Notes: generated by a model from the letters alone, not told the origin. Counted from the first letter of the stretch, positions 8,572-17,081 are shown. The stretch: DNA of 64,000 nt from Ardenticatenaceae bacterium (GCA_020634495.1 JACKBR010000002.1:62001-126000); one strand, 5' to 3'. Numbers and translations are program-made.

Positions 8572-9106
8572 AAGTCGTCTCCCATAAATCTAAAAAGGCA
8601 TATTGGGCTTTTAATTTCTGCCCCGGAACCAGAAAAGGCTCTACTGAATGCCAGATTTCATCCTGGGAACCATGCAGTTCCTGTAAAAGGCGGCGGGCAT
8701 CCTCAATATCGACATCATCGCGCCAGGCTGAAAGCTTCATGGCCAACAATTGTGCAACATCAGGTCGTCTCACAACAATACCTGGAGCTGAGAAAATAAC
8801 CGGCCCCTGACTGATGCCCACCAAGAACCCCTTTGCGCCATCATTAAGCCAATCTTCCGGCCATTCCATTTCTCGCGCCACTTGGTGGGCCAGTTTCCGA
8901 GCGATTTGCGCCTCTTTGGGTAAGAGAATAAAGACATCAACATCATGGGTTGAGGCACGGGCATTGTACGCCAAAACCATGACGGCACCACCAACAGCCA
9001 GTAACTCAATCTGATGTCCTTGCTCTTGCGCTAACTCGCCCAGACGGGACAATGCCTCGGTAATTTCCTGCTGTGATAATAAACTCATCTTCTTCATAGT
9101 ATACAT
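8558..9106 (-). CDS. nucleotidyltransferase-fold protein (DUF6036-like), pair 2
   Basis: About 182 residues. The signature VGGAVMVLAYNARASTHDVDVFI has the Gly-Gly and Asp-x-Asp of the MNT superfamily. It is followed by REMEWPEDWLNDGAKGFL and MKLSAWRDDVDIEDARRLL, typical of DUF6036 proteins. The ORF can extend upstream to 9175. I chose the Met at 9106, although nearby Met codons at 9097 and 9088 are equally possible because no clear Shine-Dalgarno separates them. It forms an overlapping pair with 8215-8571. Confidence 0.75.
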   Translation of the reverse strand: MYTMKKMSLLSQQEITEALSRLGELAQEQGHQIELLAVGGAVMVLAYNARASTHDVDVFILLPKEAQIARKLAHQVAREMEWPEDWLNDGAKGFLVGISQGPVIFSAPGIVVRRPDVAQLLAMKLSAWRDDVDIEDARRLLQELHGSQDEIWHSVEPFLVPGQKLKAQYAFLDLWETTYGTN

Positions 9107-9226
9107 CTTTCGTGGTCGTTCTCGGAATAAATTATCTCGGTTATGCGTAAACGGGTGACAGCCGTTGGCAGTCAATCCAGATTTACATGTTAAGGATGCT
9201 AAAAAATGAGATAAGCCGCCAGGCGC

Positions 9227-9532
9227 TTACCCCCTTAATTTGTCCCAAAATTCAGCGGTGAATTGAACATCGCCAAAGCGGGGACGATTCCGCGAGAAAT
9301 GGTCACGGTGTTCTTCCTGGATAGTGGGTCTGGCTTGCATATGTTCCTGAAGCGCTTCGAGATAACGGGCACAGTCGCAGTCCTCTTCTAGGTAGGCATG
9401 ATGACCGTCAATGAAGGAGTAGTTGGAAATAGCGGTCTCCAATCCCAAAGCGGCAATATCCACGAGCGGTACCCGCAGCCAGCCGTGACCGGGATCTGAG
9501 ATAAACGTCAGGTTTGTGCAAAGTTGGTGCAT
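9227..9532 (-). CDS. phage/plasmid-type hypothetical protein (SDPGHGWL motif)
   Basis: 101 residues. The N-terminus TFISDPGHGWLRVPLVDIAALGL resembles a motif seen in small proteins of phages and plasmids whose function is unknown. The central DGHHAYLEEDCDCARYLEAL contains His and Cys residues that might bind metal. AGGAGAA lies 6-7 nt before the ATG. It sits 30 nt downstream of the PP-loop gene and is probably in its operon. Confidence 0.6.
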   Translation of the reverse strand: MHQLCTNLTFISDPGHGWLRVPLVDIAALGLETAISNYSFIDGHHAYLEEDCDCARYLEALQEHMQARPTIQEEHRDHFSRNRPRFGDVQFTAEFWDKLRG

Positions 9533-9562
9533 AAGGTTTTCTCCTGTGAGGATTGGAAGGGG

Positions 9563-10516
9563 TTAGCGGCACAGCATGGCCAAGCGGCGAGTTTCGGCAA
9601 AGAGAACCTCGTCAGCAACGGCCGTTGGATTCTCCCGAAGCTCGGTCGGCCGTTCCTCCGCTACCCATTTGGTCCACACTTCATCTATCAGCGCTGCCGG
9701 GAGCAAACCCTGTCGCTGGATATATTCAGTCATGCGCTCCCCATGGCCCCACAGGCCGCGAATCTGCTTGAGGTTTATCTGAGCATGGGCTTCCAGGATG
9801 ACAATAAGCCAGAGGGATTCAATGTCCAGTACATCAATCTCTCGCGGCTTCATTGCGGCGCAAAAGACGCAGGCCGAGAGCCCAGGGGAGGGGAGACCTG
9901 TGGCGGCAATGACCGCTTCGCAGCCGGCGCGGTCTAATCCCAATTGCTGTAAGGGATAGACGAAGCAGTCACGGGCGCGCGGGCCGTCTGGTTTTGTCTT
10001 GATGGAAAAGCGGGCGGCCCGTGCCCCTTCCGACAGGTCATAACCGACCAGCCGGTAACACGGCCGTTCCCCATATTGCCCGGTCACCCACCGGTCAATC
10101 TCGACCCCCTTAAATTTAAGGCTGCAGCTGTGGTGGCGACGAAAGCTGATCGACGGCAGGGTCCGGTTGGCGAGGCAGTTGCCCGCCAGGCTCTTGTAAG
10201 GGAAATATTTGGCCGATCGCTTCATTTCATACCAGACGTATTGAATCGGGGGAAAGCCAACTTCAGCCAGCCACGCTTCTAACACGGGCAGGTAGGTATA
10301 AAACCGGGGATGCTCATTGCCATACGCTCCCCGACCCACCAGGGCGGTGACGATGGCGTCAGGGACCACGCTGAGCTGGTGCAGCTCAACCAGGAGCGCC
10401 ACGGAATCCACGCCGACACCGTTGGAGACGATGATAGGGGCATCCGGCGGGAGCGGTTCAGCGAGACGGCCGTTTTGCAGCCACAGGTCTTGAGAGAATA
10501 GGCTTAGCTGACGCAC
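9563..10516 (-). CDS. PP-loop ATPase, PAPS-reductase-like family
   Basis: 317 residues with a GTG start at 10516 preceded by AAAGGAG. Residues 30-40 hold the PP-loop (VSNGVGVDSVALL), which binds ATP to adenylate or pyrophosphorylate a substrate. Cysteines occur in HHSCSLKFKG and, further on, SACVFCAAMKP. This layout fits the phosphoadenosine-phosphosulfate-reductase-like proteins of phages and mobile elements, whose roles include nucleotide or tRNA modification and sulfur transfer. No Dnd/Ssp partner genes are visible, so a phosphorothioation role is not supported. A run of short genes with similar spacing follows. Confidence 0.75.
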   Translation of the reverse strand: MRQLSLFSQDLWLQNGRLAEPLPPDAPIIVSNGVGVDSVALLVELHQLSVVPDAIVTALVGRGAYGNEHPRFYTYLPVLEAWLAEVGFPPIQYVWYEMKRSAKYFPYKSLAGNCLANRTLPSISFRRHHSCSLKFKGVEIDRWVTGQYGERPCYRLVGYDLSEGARAARFSIKTKPDGPRARDCFVYPLQQLGLDRAGCEAVIAATGLPSPGLSACVFCAAMKPREIDVLDIESLWLIVILEAHAQINLKQIRGLWGHGERMTEYIQRQGLLPAALIDEVWTKWVAEERPTELRENPTAVADEVLFAETRRLAMLCR

Positions 10517-10564
10517 GGCAGTTTCTCCTTTGGGAATAAGCCTTTCTGGGAGTAAATTTGTCGG

Positions 10565-10855
10565 CTACCAGCGGTATTTATGGGCCAGATTCAGGAAGGT
10601 AGGTGGCGTATACCCCTCCGGCAGCAGCCACAGATGGTATACGTGGGCGTCGTTGACCAAATCCTCTACCGGTGGATAAAGTTCAATCGCCCACCGCTTC
10701 GGGTAAACGGCCGCAAACGCCTGCCACACCTGCGACCAGCTAAGGGGCTGATAATCTGGCGTGTAGATTTTGAGGTGAGTGAGAGATTCCCAGGGTGCCC
10801 CGTGAACTGCCTCCAGGGTTTGCACGATAGCTTGTGATTCACTGGGCACATACAT
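10565..10855 (-). CDS. small hypothetical protein
   Basis: 96 residues, family not recognised. It is rich in aromatics (PWESLTHLKIYTPDYQPLSWSQVWQAF, RWAIELYPPVEDLV, YHLWLLPEG), a composition seen in small phage proteins that sit near nucleotide-handling genes. It lies 48 nt upstream of the PP-loop gene on the same strand. Shine-Dalgarno is weak. Confidence 0.55.
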   Translation of the reverse strand: MYVPSESQAIVQTLEAVHGAPWESLTHLKIYTPDYQPLSWSQVWQAFAAVYPKRWAIELYPPVEDLVNDAHVYHLWLLPEGYTPPTFLNLAHKYRW

Positions 10856-10962
10856 TTGTCACGACTCTTGATTGCAGTGCCGGGTCTGATTTCCAGGTGG
10901 CGCGCAACGGCCGTATCTCCCCCAAATCAATTACACCCGCAGCACACACCTTGAATCCTTTT

Positions 10963-11292
10963 TCAGCCGCCGCTGCTTGCAGCGTTGTGATGACACGCTC
11001 TCAGCGCCGCAGCCTGTTCCCAGGCGGCGTCATATTTCTGCCAGGTGGGATCGCCTTCGCGACGGCCGTTGTACAGCTGCACCGTCGCCACCGGCAGGTA
11101 ACAAGCGAGAATGTGTTCATCGCGGTTAATCGTGCGGACGTGGACGCCCACGCTGACCTGACGCAGATCGGGGATTTGGGCGGAGACGCCTTCACTGATT
11201 TCCAGCACCACAACCCGCACCACCTGCCCGGGAACGAAAGGCTCGGCCATAAATTCTTCCAGTTGGCCAAATTGAATCACCTGTTTGGTCAT
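10963..11292 (-). CDS. small hypothetical protein
   Basis: 109 residues from the ATG at 11292, chosen over the longer ORF because GGAGAAC lies just upstream. Mostly beta in character (PGQVVRVVVLEISEGVSAQIPDLRQVSVGVHVR), which suggests a small barrel, with a helical C-terminus. No family recognised. An intrinsic terminator (11313-11343) separates it from the gene upstream. Confidence 0.55.
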   Translation of the reverse strand: MTKQVIQFGQLEEFMAEPFVPGQVVRVVVLEISEGVSAQIPDLRQVSVGVHVRTINRDEHILACYLPVATVQLYNGRREGDPTWQKYDAAWEQAAALRACHHNAASSGG

Positions 11293-11312
11293 GGGGGTTC
11301 TCCTTGTCTGGC

Positions 11313-11343
11313 AAACAAAAAACGCCGACAAAATGTCGGCGCC
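11313..11343 (-). terminator. intrinsic terminator
   Basis: On the minus strand CGCCGACA-TTT-TGTCGGCG (stem 11323-11330 with 11334-11341) is followed by TTTTTTG. It ends the transcript of the 11377-11742 gene. Confidence 0.85.
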
Positions 11344-11376
11344 TTCCTATTTATATGCTGTTGCGTAATGGGACCG

Positions 11377-11742
11377 CTAATCGCCCGTTATCACAGGCGC
11401 AAACAGCGCGGCTGCTAGATTGTCGTGCTGGCTCGCCAGCCAGTCGTCGATCTCTTCCAGGATTTCCTCTCGGCTAACCGCGCAAATGGAAACCCCACGC
11501 TGATAGATATCTAGTGCGCCAAAAGTGGCCTGTGACAGCCATTGGATCCGCTGCTGATCCTCAATGGTATGCAGCTCATGATACGCCCGCTGCCGGATAG
11601 CCAGCAACTCGGCAATCAGGCCGGGATAATTACGAAAACGATCCCGCACCGGTCGAATGAAATACCGCCCGGATTGGGGATGCCGCCAATGGCCGTAGCG
11701 GGTATGCAGCAGAGTTGCGCCTAACAATTTCGGTTCGTTCAT
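11377..11742 (-). CDS. small hypothetical protein
   Basis: 121 residues. The start at the second of two adjacent ATGs fits the GGAG Shine-Dalgarno spacing. The sequence is helical, with GHWRHPQSGRYFIRPVRDRFRNYPG near the N-terminus and an acidic segment EEILEEIDDWLASQHDNL near the C-terminus. No family recognised. Followed by an intrinsic terminator. Confidence 0.55.
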   Translation of the reverse strand: MNEPKLLGATLLHTRYGHWRHPQSGRYFIRPVRDRFRNYPGLIAELLAIRQRAYHELHTIEDQQRIQWLSQATFGALDIYQRGVSICAVSREEILEEIDDWLASQHDNLAAALFAPVITGD

Positions 11743-11856
11743 CATGCTCTCCAAGTAAGCGGCCAACAACAACCTTTTTATTTTGGAAGGCCGCTTACTT
11801 CAAGCCGTCCGCAAAATTCCGCAGCACATCCCTGCGCCCTTATTTGCGGACGGCCA

Positions 11857-12222
11857 CTATGGCCCGCAGCCGTCGTAAAGTCCCTTGATCGTCTCCAGCC
11901 AGTAGCTGTCTTCCGGGCCGCTGACCTGCACGCCGGTCATCTTCAACGCCCGGCGCAGATAACGCCAATCGACCAGCCTTTCGCCCACGCCCTCACGCAT
12001 GAAGGTTTCCGCTTTCACGATTTCGGTGTTCAACTTTTCCAGGTCAATCTTGCGACACCATTCATTGGGATCAGGCGGCATCACCTGGCGGTTGGATTGA
12101 ATGCCGGTCAACGGCAGGCTGACCTGGTGTCCGCTGGCCATCAAAACCGCGATGAGCAGCAGGAGTAAGGCCAGAATCAGGACCGGAATGGTCCACTTGT
12201 GACGGGTTTGTAATTGCTCCAT
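11857..12222 (-). CDS. single-pass membrane hypothetical protein
   Basis: 121 residues from the ATG at 12222, with CGGAGAT upstream. A membrane segment (WTIPVLILALLLLLIAVLMA, about residues 10-29) follows a short basic N-terminus, so most of the protein would lie outside the cytoplasm. The exported part holds WCRKIDLEKLNTEIVKAETF and ends YDGCGP, with two cysteines that might pair. Possible operator GAACATTTGTGC at 12239-12250 resembles the site upstream of the antirepressor. Confidence 0.6.
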   Translation of the reverse strand: MEQLQTRHKWTIPVLILALLLLLIAVLMASGHQVSLPLTGIQSNRQVMPPDPNEWCRKIDLEKLNTEIVKAETFMREGVGERLVDWRYLRRALKMTGVQVSGPEDSYWLETIKGLYDGCGP

Positions 12223-12312
12223 AGTATATCTCCGTTTAGAACATTTGTGCAGAATTCGCCCCATCCAGCCTGTTAAGGCCTGGGGCCACTACATCCCATC
12301 ACCAGGGCGAGG

Positions 12313-12346
12313 AATAAAAACGCCGGTCATGTCATAACGACCGGCG
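12313..12346 (-). terminator. intrinsic terminator
   Basis: On the minus strand GCCGGTC (12339-12345) pairs with GACCGGC (12322-12328), followed by GTTTTTATT. It lies just after the 12364-12715 pseudogene. Confidence 0.8.
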
Positions 12347-12363
12347 CGGCTACTGGTATTGAT

Positions 12364-12715
12364 TCAAAGTCGTAGGGGTAATGAAGCGGCTCCTAGCCGT
12401 AGGGGGGCGAGTGTAAACACGGTGCCCAGATGCAGCACCTGCCGCTGCAGAACAAAAACGGCCGTAACTTGTACCGCAATCGGGGCTGCCATGCGGTTGA
12501 CCATCAAACTCTGGGTCTCGGCCAACGCCTTTTGGAGCCTGAGCATTTGGATCCGGCGTCAACAAGTCCGGTTCCTGTAAGTAGGGGGAGGGGAGACCGC
12601 TGCACAGACCCAGACGATCCGTGCGGATGTTTCGTCCGTCTGCCAGGCTGCCGATCAACAAATGGACGCTGTTATGCTCGTAGCCGCAGTCGATGGCCCA
12701 GAAACGGCCATCGAC
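12364..12715 (-). pseudogene. frameshifted backbone gene
   Basis: Two frames combine into one likely protein. The first reads VDGRFWAIDCGYEHNS, HLLIGSLADGRNIRTDRL and EPDLLTPDPNA, then shifts near 12545 to MLRLQKALAETQSLMVNRM and VTAVFVLQRQVLHLGTVF, ending at a stop at 12364. The second part is hydrophobic and helical. No start codon remains upstream because an in-frame TAA precedes the first codons, so the gene is broken at both ends. A weaker copy (REPDLLTPAPNN) is seen at about 32853-32890. Function unknown. Confidence 0.5.
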
Positions 12716-12794
12716 TTACTTCAGCGGTCTCATGCAAGTAAAAATGCAGTTTGTTCCGGGATATAGGTGGGGACCATAGCTACAGGGTAAGCAT

Positions 12795-13094
12795 TCATCG
12801 GCGAATTTGTGGATACTGCCTTAACGCTTGCCGTTGTTGCCGTTCACGGCGGGAGAGGGGTGGGGGTAGGCCATCTAACATTCGCTGAATAGCTAAACCG
12901 AGATGTTGAGAAGGAACGGCCGTTACGTGAGCCTGGATATAGTCTTCCGTCACCCACGGGCAATGAGCCAACTGCGCCGTTGTCTTGTTCCAATCTATGC
13001 CCACTGCATACAACGTCTGCCGGATATGCTGCACGTGTGCGTCGGAAGCAGTAAATGCAAGTTGCCGTTCCCAGTTGGAGGGTTGGACGTATCA
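12795..13094 (-). pseudogene. 3' part of a backbone gene interrupted by an IS
   Basis: The plausible frame reads NWERQLAFTASDAHVQHIRQ, TLYAVGIDWNKTTAQLAHCP and PSQHLGLAIQRMLDGLPPPL, ending RRERQQRQALRQYPQIRR. Its N-terminal part lies beyond the insertion at 14872-15083. The two flanks share the 10-bp direct repeat GGACGTATCA (13085-13094 and 14872-14881), as expected for a target-site duplication. The rejoined reading frame is off by one, so the gene also carries a frameshift. Product unknown. Confidence 0.5.
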
Positions 13095-14871
13095 TTTTAT
13101 GCGCCCCGTTTTTTGAGTCGCACGTCCCATTTTCCAGGACGCCAGTCTTGAAAAACGAGACACAAAAAATCATACGTCTCGTTTAAGCCACTGTCAATCT
13201 TTTCCCCAACTCTGACAAGGGAATCCCCCATTCGGTAAACTGTTTTTACCACAAAACGTTACCTGACAACTTATGGAGGATTCCCATGTCAACTAACAAT
13301 TTTATCATACCCACCCTCACGCAGCGCCTGCTCGCTCAATGGCGACAAAGGTATCTGTGGCGCTGGCAAACCAGTTATCTACCTCGTTTGACCTGGCCGG
13401 ATGACCAAATCCCTCGTTTTGTCCAACAATGTGGCCTCACCTGGCCCATTGTGCAGCAACTGCGCTTGTTGGATTGGGAACGGTTGCCCATCCCTACCCG
13501 AAAGCAATACTTTGGCCAACAGCCCGTTCCTTTGTCGGCTTACATCGCCACTTATTTGGTCAAGCTCATCTGTGATATTCGCACGATGGGCAAAATGCGT
13601 CATTTTTTGTTGGCTCATCCGGCTTTGGTCTGGGCGTTGGGCTATCCCTTGGTGGCTGACCTGTCGGTGGCTCACGGTTTTTCAGCCGAAGCCAGTCTGC
13701 CCTCACGCCGCCAGTTGAACCGCGTTTTGGCACAAATGAATAATGCGTATCTCCAGGGCTTACTGGATGCCCAAGTTTCTCGTTTTCAGGCTCTGCTGCC
13801 CCGTTCGTTTGGCCAAACGATTTCACTGGATACCAAGCATATTTTGGCCTGGACAAAAGAAAACAATCCGCGTCAATATATAAAGGAAGGTCGGTACGAC
13901 CCAGACAAGCAGCCAGTTGGTGACCCCGATTGCAAATTGGGCGTCAAGCGCAGCCACAATTTGACCATCACCACGCCTGCTTCTGAAGCAAAGCCAGCCG
14001 ACAAGGTATCTGTCGCCCGCAAAGAGTATTACTGGGGCTATGCTTCTGGTGCGGTGGTCGCCAAACTACCGGGCTGGGGTGAATTTGTCCTGGCTGAAAT
14101 CACCCAGACTTTTGATAAAGGGGATACCACTTACTTTTTCCCCCTGATGGAACAAGTCGAACGGCGACTCGGCTTTCGGCCGCGCTACGGTGCTCTGGAT
14201 GCAGCTTTCGACGCATTTTACGTTTACGATTTCTTCGACAGTGAATGCCACGACGGGTTTGCTGCGGTTCCTTTTAGTGAAAAAGGAACCAAGACAGTGC
14301 GGCGTCAGTTCGACCCCGATGGCTTACCTCTCTGTGAAGCAGGGTTGGCGATGCCTCTCAAGTTCGTCTACAACGACAATACCACGGCCATTATTCCCTA
14401 TCGTCGAGCCAAGCATGCGTGTCCTTTGCTTCACCCAGAACCGACGGGCGACTCGTGCCCCATCCAACATAAGAAGTGGACCAAAGGGGGGTGTTTAACA
14501 AATTTAGCAGCTACACCAGGTTCGCGGATTCGCCATCAGCTTGATCGTGAGAGTGAAAAGTATAAGGCTGTTTATGCTCAACGAACGGCTGTGGAGCGTA
14601 TCTTCTCGCAAGCCAAGGCGCTGGGCATGGAGCGGCCGAAATTGCGCAACCAGCAATCTATTGTGAACCAAAATACGCTGACTTACCTGCTCATCAATCT
14701 ACGGGCGATGCAGCGTGTGCTGGAAAAGCTGGCTAAGATGGAAAACGAATAGGTTTCAATATGGATCTGACCCGCTGAAGCTTCGTTAAAATTTGGGGCG
14801 TTTTGTGGTGTCGGCCAGCGGGTCGCTTTCAATGGGGTGGGAGCCATTTTCCTCAGGAGCTGGACCAAACG
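13095..14871 (+). mobile_element. DDE-type insertion sequence inside a backbone gene
   Basis: Bounded by the direct repeat GGACGTATCA, which falls inside the interrupted gene, so the extent follows from the target duplication. I could not find matching terminal inverted repeats. Near the right end an internal inverted repeat GACCCGCTG...CAGCGGGTC (about 14767-14825) is visible. It carries one transposase related to that of the IS at 44737-46558. Confidence 0.55.
13286..14752 (+). CDS. DDE transposase (same family as 44896-46362)
   Basis: 488 residues. The ATG follows TGGAGG. The central part has FGQTISLDTKHILAWTKENN (first Asp), GDPDCKLGVKRS, RYGALDAAFDAFYVYDFF (second Asp region) and near the C-terminus AVYAQRTAVERIFSQAKALG (catalytic Glu), followed by PKLRNQQS. 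A Cys-containing segment (ACPLL, KGGCL) precedes it. It shares long stretches with the transposase at 44896-46362, but the two are clearly diverged. I would place it in the IS4/IS5/IS1182-like DDE group without naming a family. Confidence 0.85.
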   Translation: MSTNNFIIPTLTQRLLAQWRQRYLWRWQTSYLPRLTWPDDQIPRFVQQCGLTWPIVQQLRLLDWERLPIPTRKQYFGQQPVPLSAYIATYLVKLICDIRTMGKMRHFLLAHPALVWALGYPLVADLSVAHGFSAEASLPSRRQLNRVLAQMNNAYLQGLLDAQVSRFQALLPRSFGQTISLDTKHILAWTKENNPRQYIKEGRYDPDKQPVGDPDCKLGVKRSHNLTITTPASEAKPADKVSVARKEYYWGYASGAVVAKLPGWGEFVLAEITQTFDKGDTTYFFPLMEQVERRLGFRPRYGALDAAFDAFYVYDFFDSECHDGFAAVPFSEKGTKTVRRQFDPDGLPLCEAGLAMPLKFVYNDNTTAIIPYRRAKHACPLLHPEPTGDSCPIQHKKWTKGGCLTNLAATPGSRIRHQLDRESEKYKAVYAQRTAVERIFSQAKALGMERPKLRNQQSIVNQNTLTYLLINLRAMQRVLEKLAKMENE

Positions 14872-15083
14872 GGACGTATCACTGGTTCATTTTTCATGCG
14901 TCCACCCCTCCAGTTGTTGAGGAGGGGAATGAGCTCTGCCAACGTCAGCTTTTCCTCCGTTTCCACATTGTAGGCGCAAGGAACGGGCGTCCAATACTCA
15001 CTGCCAGTAAGACCATCAAAAGCGAGTTCCAAATAGCTGTCTAAGCGCCATACTTCGGCCGATTCATCTTGTTTTTGTTCCAT
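14872..15083 (-). pseudogene. 5' part of the IS-interrupted backbone gene
   Basis: Starts at the ATG at 15083 with Shine-Dalgarno GAGGAGCT and reads MEQKQDESAEVWRLDSYLEL, AFDGLTGSEYWTPVPCAYNV, then LTLAELIPLLNNWRGGRMKN, up to the target-site repeat. The remaining C-terminal part is at 12795-13094. Function unknown. Confidence 0.5.
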
Positions 15084-15100
15084 ATCTTAGCTCCTCACCA

Positions 15101-15130
15101 ACTAAAAACGCTGACCAACTGGTCAGCGTC
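15101..15130 (-). terminator. intrinsic terminator after the antirepressor gene
   Basis: On the minus strand CGCTGACC-AGTT-GGTCAGCG (15121-15128 with 15109-15116) is followed by TTTTTAGT. It lies 60 nt downstream of the 15193-16077 gene. Confidence 0.85.
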
Positions 15131-15192
15131 TGTATGGTCATATTTATTTGGATGATTGGTAGAAATCTACACTCGCAAACTCAAGCTAAGTG

Positions 15193-16077
15193 TTATTCTG
15201 GATCGGGCGACTCGTCTCCCGGCTGCAACTTCTTTCTCTCTTCCAGATAAGATTGCGAGCTGATGACTTTACGGCCGTGTTCTTCTTCAAAGGCACGACG
15301 AGCCACCCCAGCGGCACGACCGCCTTTTTCGGCAGCGTCATAATTCTCATCATATCCCTGTGCATCTTGTGTTTGGACATTGGCTATCGTGGCTTGTTCG
15401 GCAACATTCACGAAAGCCAGTTCCAACCCGGTCATGTGATCCCGTACTTCACCTTTTTCCACGCCTTTTAGCTGCCGGTGTTCAGATGGCTTCATACCAA
15501 AGGCACCCTCGTGGATAACGGCCGTTAAAATCCCATACTGTCTACCTTGCACACCCCGCGCTTTCCATTCATCTGTCAATTGATTCCGCGTCTCAATCGT
15601 GATTTGGCGCTGCTTGATCCACGCCTCATCGTACCCCTGACGCAGATATTTCTGGCGCATGGCCTCCATTGCTGATTCAGTGTCACCCGTAAAGGCAGCA
15701 TCCAAAAAGAGATGCGCTTCCTCTTGAAACTGAATCACTTTTGCGCGTAATTGTGGATTTTTGACGCGACCTGCGCTGATACCGAACAAAAAGCCACTAA
15801 GGTACTGTTTGGGAAGGCAGGCAACTTCCCCATGCTGGGCGCTTCTACCCTCTGTGTGTGTAACAACCACAGAGAGTGTCTTCAAATGTTTGCTTAAAAC
15901 AGCGTCTCGTTTAATGCGTTGCAATTGACCAGACCAGTTTAGACCCAGCGCTTCAACAATCGGGCGCAAAGCCACATAAATCTCGCCATCTTCGCCGAGT
16001 TGGACAATCAGGTTGTCTTCGTAAAAAGGAATCGTGACTTCGCCAATAGAAATTAAATCATGGGGGTTGTCGCTCAT
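15193..16077 (-). CDS. phage antirepressor-like protein (P22_AR_N domain)
   Basis: 294 residues from the ATG at 16077, with AGGAGAA upstream. The N-terminal 110 residues (IPFYEDNLIVQLGEDGEIYV, ALRPIVEALGLNWSGQLQRI, CLPKQYLSGFLFGI) match the P22 antirepressor N-terminal domain, which in phages binds and inactivates repressors. The C-terminal half (ARGVQGRQYGILTAVIHEGA, GVARRAFEEEHGRKVISSQS) is a helical extension of unknown role. It has its own promoter and terminator. A truncated, frameshifted copy of its N-terminus is at 33001-33150. Confidence 0.8.
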   Translation of the reverse strand: MSDNPHDLISIGEVTIPFYEDNLIVQLGEDGEIYVALRPIVEALGLNWSGQLQRIKRDAVLSKHLKTLSVVVTHTEGRSAQHGEVACLPKQYLSGFLFGISAGRVKNPQLRAKVIQFQEEAHLFLDAAFTGDTESAMEAMRQKYLRQGYDEAWIKQRQITIETRNQLTDEWKARGVQGRQYGILTAVIHEGAFGMKPSEHRQLKGVEKGEVRDHMTGLELAFVNVAEQATIANVQTQDAQGYDENYDAAEKGGRAAGVARRAFEEEHGRKVISSQSYLEERKKLQPGDESPDPE

Positions 16078-16104
16078 GGTTATTTCTCCTGTGTATCTTG
16101 CCCC

Positions 16105-16134
16105 ATTATATCTACGAATAGAACATATGTACAA
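16105..16134 (-). promoter_or_regulatory. sigma70-type promoter with possible operator, antirepressor gene
   Basis: On the minus strand TTGTAC (16129-16134) and TATAAT (16105-16110) are spaced by 18 nt. The spacer and -35 overlap the near-palindrome GAACATATGTAC (16121-16132), which resembles the Gram-positive SOS box GAAC-N4-GTTC. A related GAACATTTGTGC lies upstream of 12222. Confidence 0.5.
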
Positions 16135-16204
16135 AATCCAAAGGCTCCAGTCATTATAAATACGGCCGTCATGCGGTTTGTGTCATGAGGCTGCTCCGCG
16201 CCGT

Positions 16205-16474
16205 CGGTGGGTCAAGGGTGAAGACCGTTCCCATCTGTAATATCCGCCGCCTGCGCCCGAACACACAGAGCTGTCCAGGCCTCCTCAATCAGGGATATGA
16301 GGTTGAGCCGATCTTGACCACCGGCAGTTGGTCGGCTGCACCTACGCTGAGCAGCAACGGCCGTTCGGCCAGAGGGCTGTCGCTGGCGTTAAGAGTAATA
16401 ATGATGGTTACATCGTGATTAGAGAGCGGATCTGTTATTGATAGGGGAAGCGTCATCACCGCTGCTTTTGGCAA
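16205..16474 (-). pseudogene. frameshifted PRTRC-E-like gene (copy of 39225-39569)
   Basis: Reads MTLPLSITDPLSNHDVTIII, then ERPLLLSVGAADQLPVVKIG, then after a shift near 16295 LISLIEEAWTALCVRAQAAD. This parallels the 39225-39569 product (VEDPLAEQEVTIHITL, ERPALLSVGITGQPPVTMQG, IPTLIDQAWAAFGVQ). One frame change breaks it. It suggests that a second PRTRC-type cassette once stood here. Confidence 0.65.
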
Positions 16475-16516
16475 CGGCTTCAGCGTTGTTTTCAGTTATC
16501 TAAAGCAAAAGGGAAG

Positions 16517-16735
16517 CTAATCAGCGGCGACGGGGAGTTTTGTCTGAACAGTGACGGCGCCAATCATTCGCTCGATCGCACCATTGAGCAGCCGACGGTG
16601 GGTTTCGATTTCCTGCTGTAAATCAGCGAGAGTCGCCAGCTCAATAGCTTCAGGCAGCAGACGAACATCCAAATATTCCGGACCGTGGCCCCGAAAGATA
16701 TTGCGTGCCGTTTGCACCTGAATAATAGAGAGACC
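16517..16735 (-). pseudogene. C-terminal fragment of a backbone gene
   Basis: The frame ending at 16517 reads RNIFRGHGPEYLDVRLLPEA, then LADLQQEIETHRRLLNGAIE and RMIGAVTVQTKLPVAAD. It has normal coding character but no start of its own. The upstream sequence is the IS701-type fragment, which probably cut the gene. Parent family unknown. Confidence 0.4.
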
Positions 16736-16739
16736 AGAA

Positions 16740-17081
16740 TTGGTTTGTATCGGGATTGACGTAAACACAGGTCACAATGCCAATGCCCTTGATCACCTTT
16801 TTCGCATTGCCGCTCCACTGGCGGCGAACCAGTTCAATGGCAAAGGAGTGGCTCTTATCGAGTACCGTATCATCAAAGAGAACGTAGCCATTTGGTGATA
16901 GAACCAGTTCCTGGCGCACCAGTTCACGCAGTTCGCGTGGTGTTAGCTTGGCGGCGCGCATGAGACGATTGATACGGTCATGACTAACTTGTTCAGTATG
17001 GTCAGCGAAGTAGGTTTGGGTGTAATTAACTTGGCTGACCAACAAAAATTGACAGTAATCCCAGTGGGTTAATTTGCTCAT
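16740..17081 (-). pseudogene. IS701-family transposase, N-terminal fragment
   Basis: About 113 residues from the ATG at 17081: MSKLTHWDYCQFLLVSQVNY, LVLSPNGYVLFDDTVLDKSH, then KKVIKGIGIVTCVYVNPDTN. The DDTVLDK motif carries the first catalytic Asp of IS701 transposases. The usual length is about 400 residues, so most of the protein is lost. The adjoining TTGCGTAAGTCCTA (about 17106-17125, plus strand reading) looks like the element's outer end. Confidence 0.7.

Noticed and set aside
9880..9905. Similarity of CCCAGGGGAGGGGAGACC with 12580-12600 and 32895-32910
   Set aside because: The first instance lies in the PP-loop gene (LPSPG) and is probably a chance G-rich match; only the 12 kb and 32 kb copies extend into coding similarity.
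9563..10516. DndC/phosphorothioation gene
   Set aside because: PP-loop and Cys motifs fit the broad family, but no other dnd/ssp genes are nearby.
10834..11418. 194-codon plus-strand ORF
   Set aside because: Crosses an intrinsic terminator and opposes short genes with good start signals.
12359..12741. Plus-strand ORFs opposite the 12364-12715 pseudogene
   Set aside because: Their translations have no coding character; the minus-strand frames carry the shared EPDLLTP motif and a downstream terminator.
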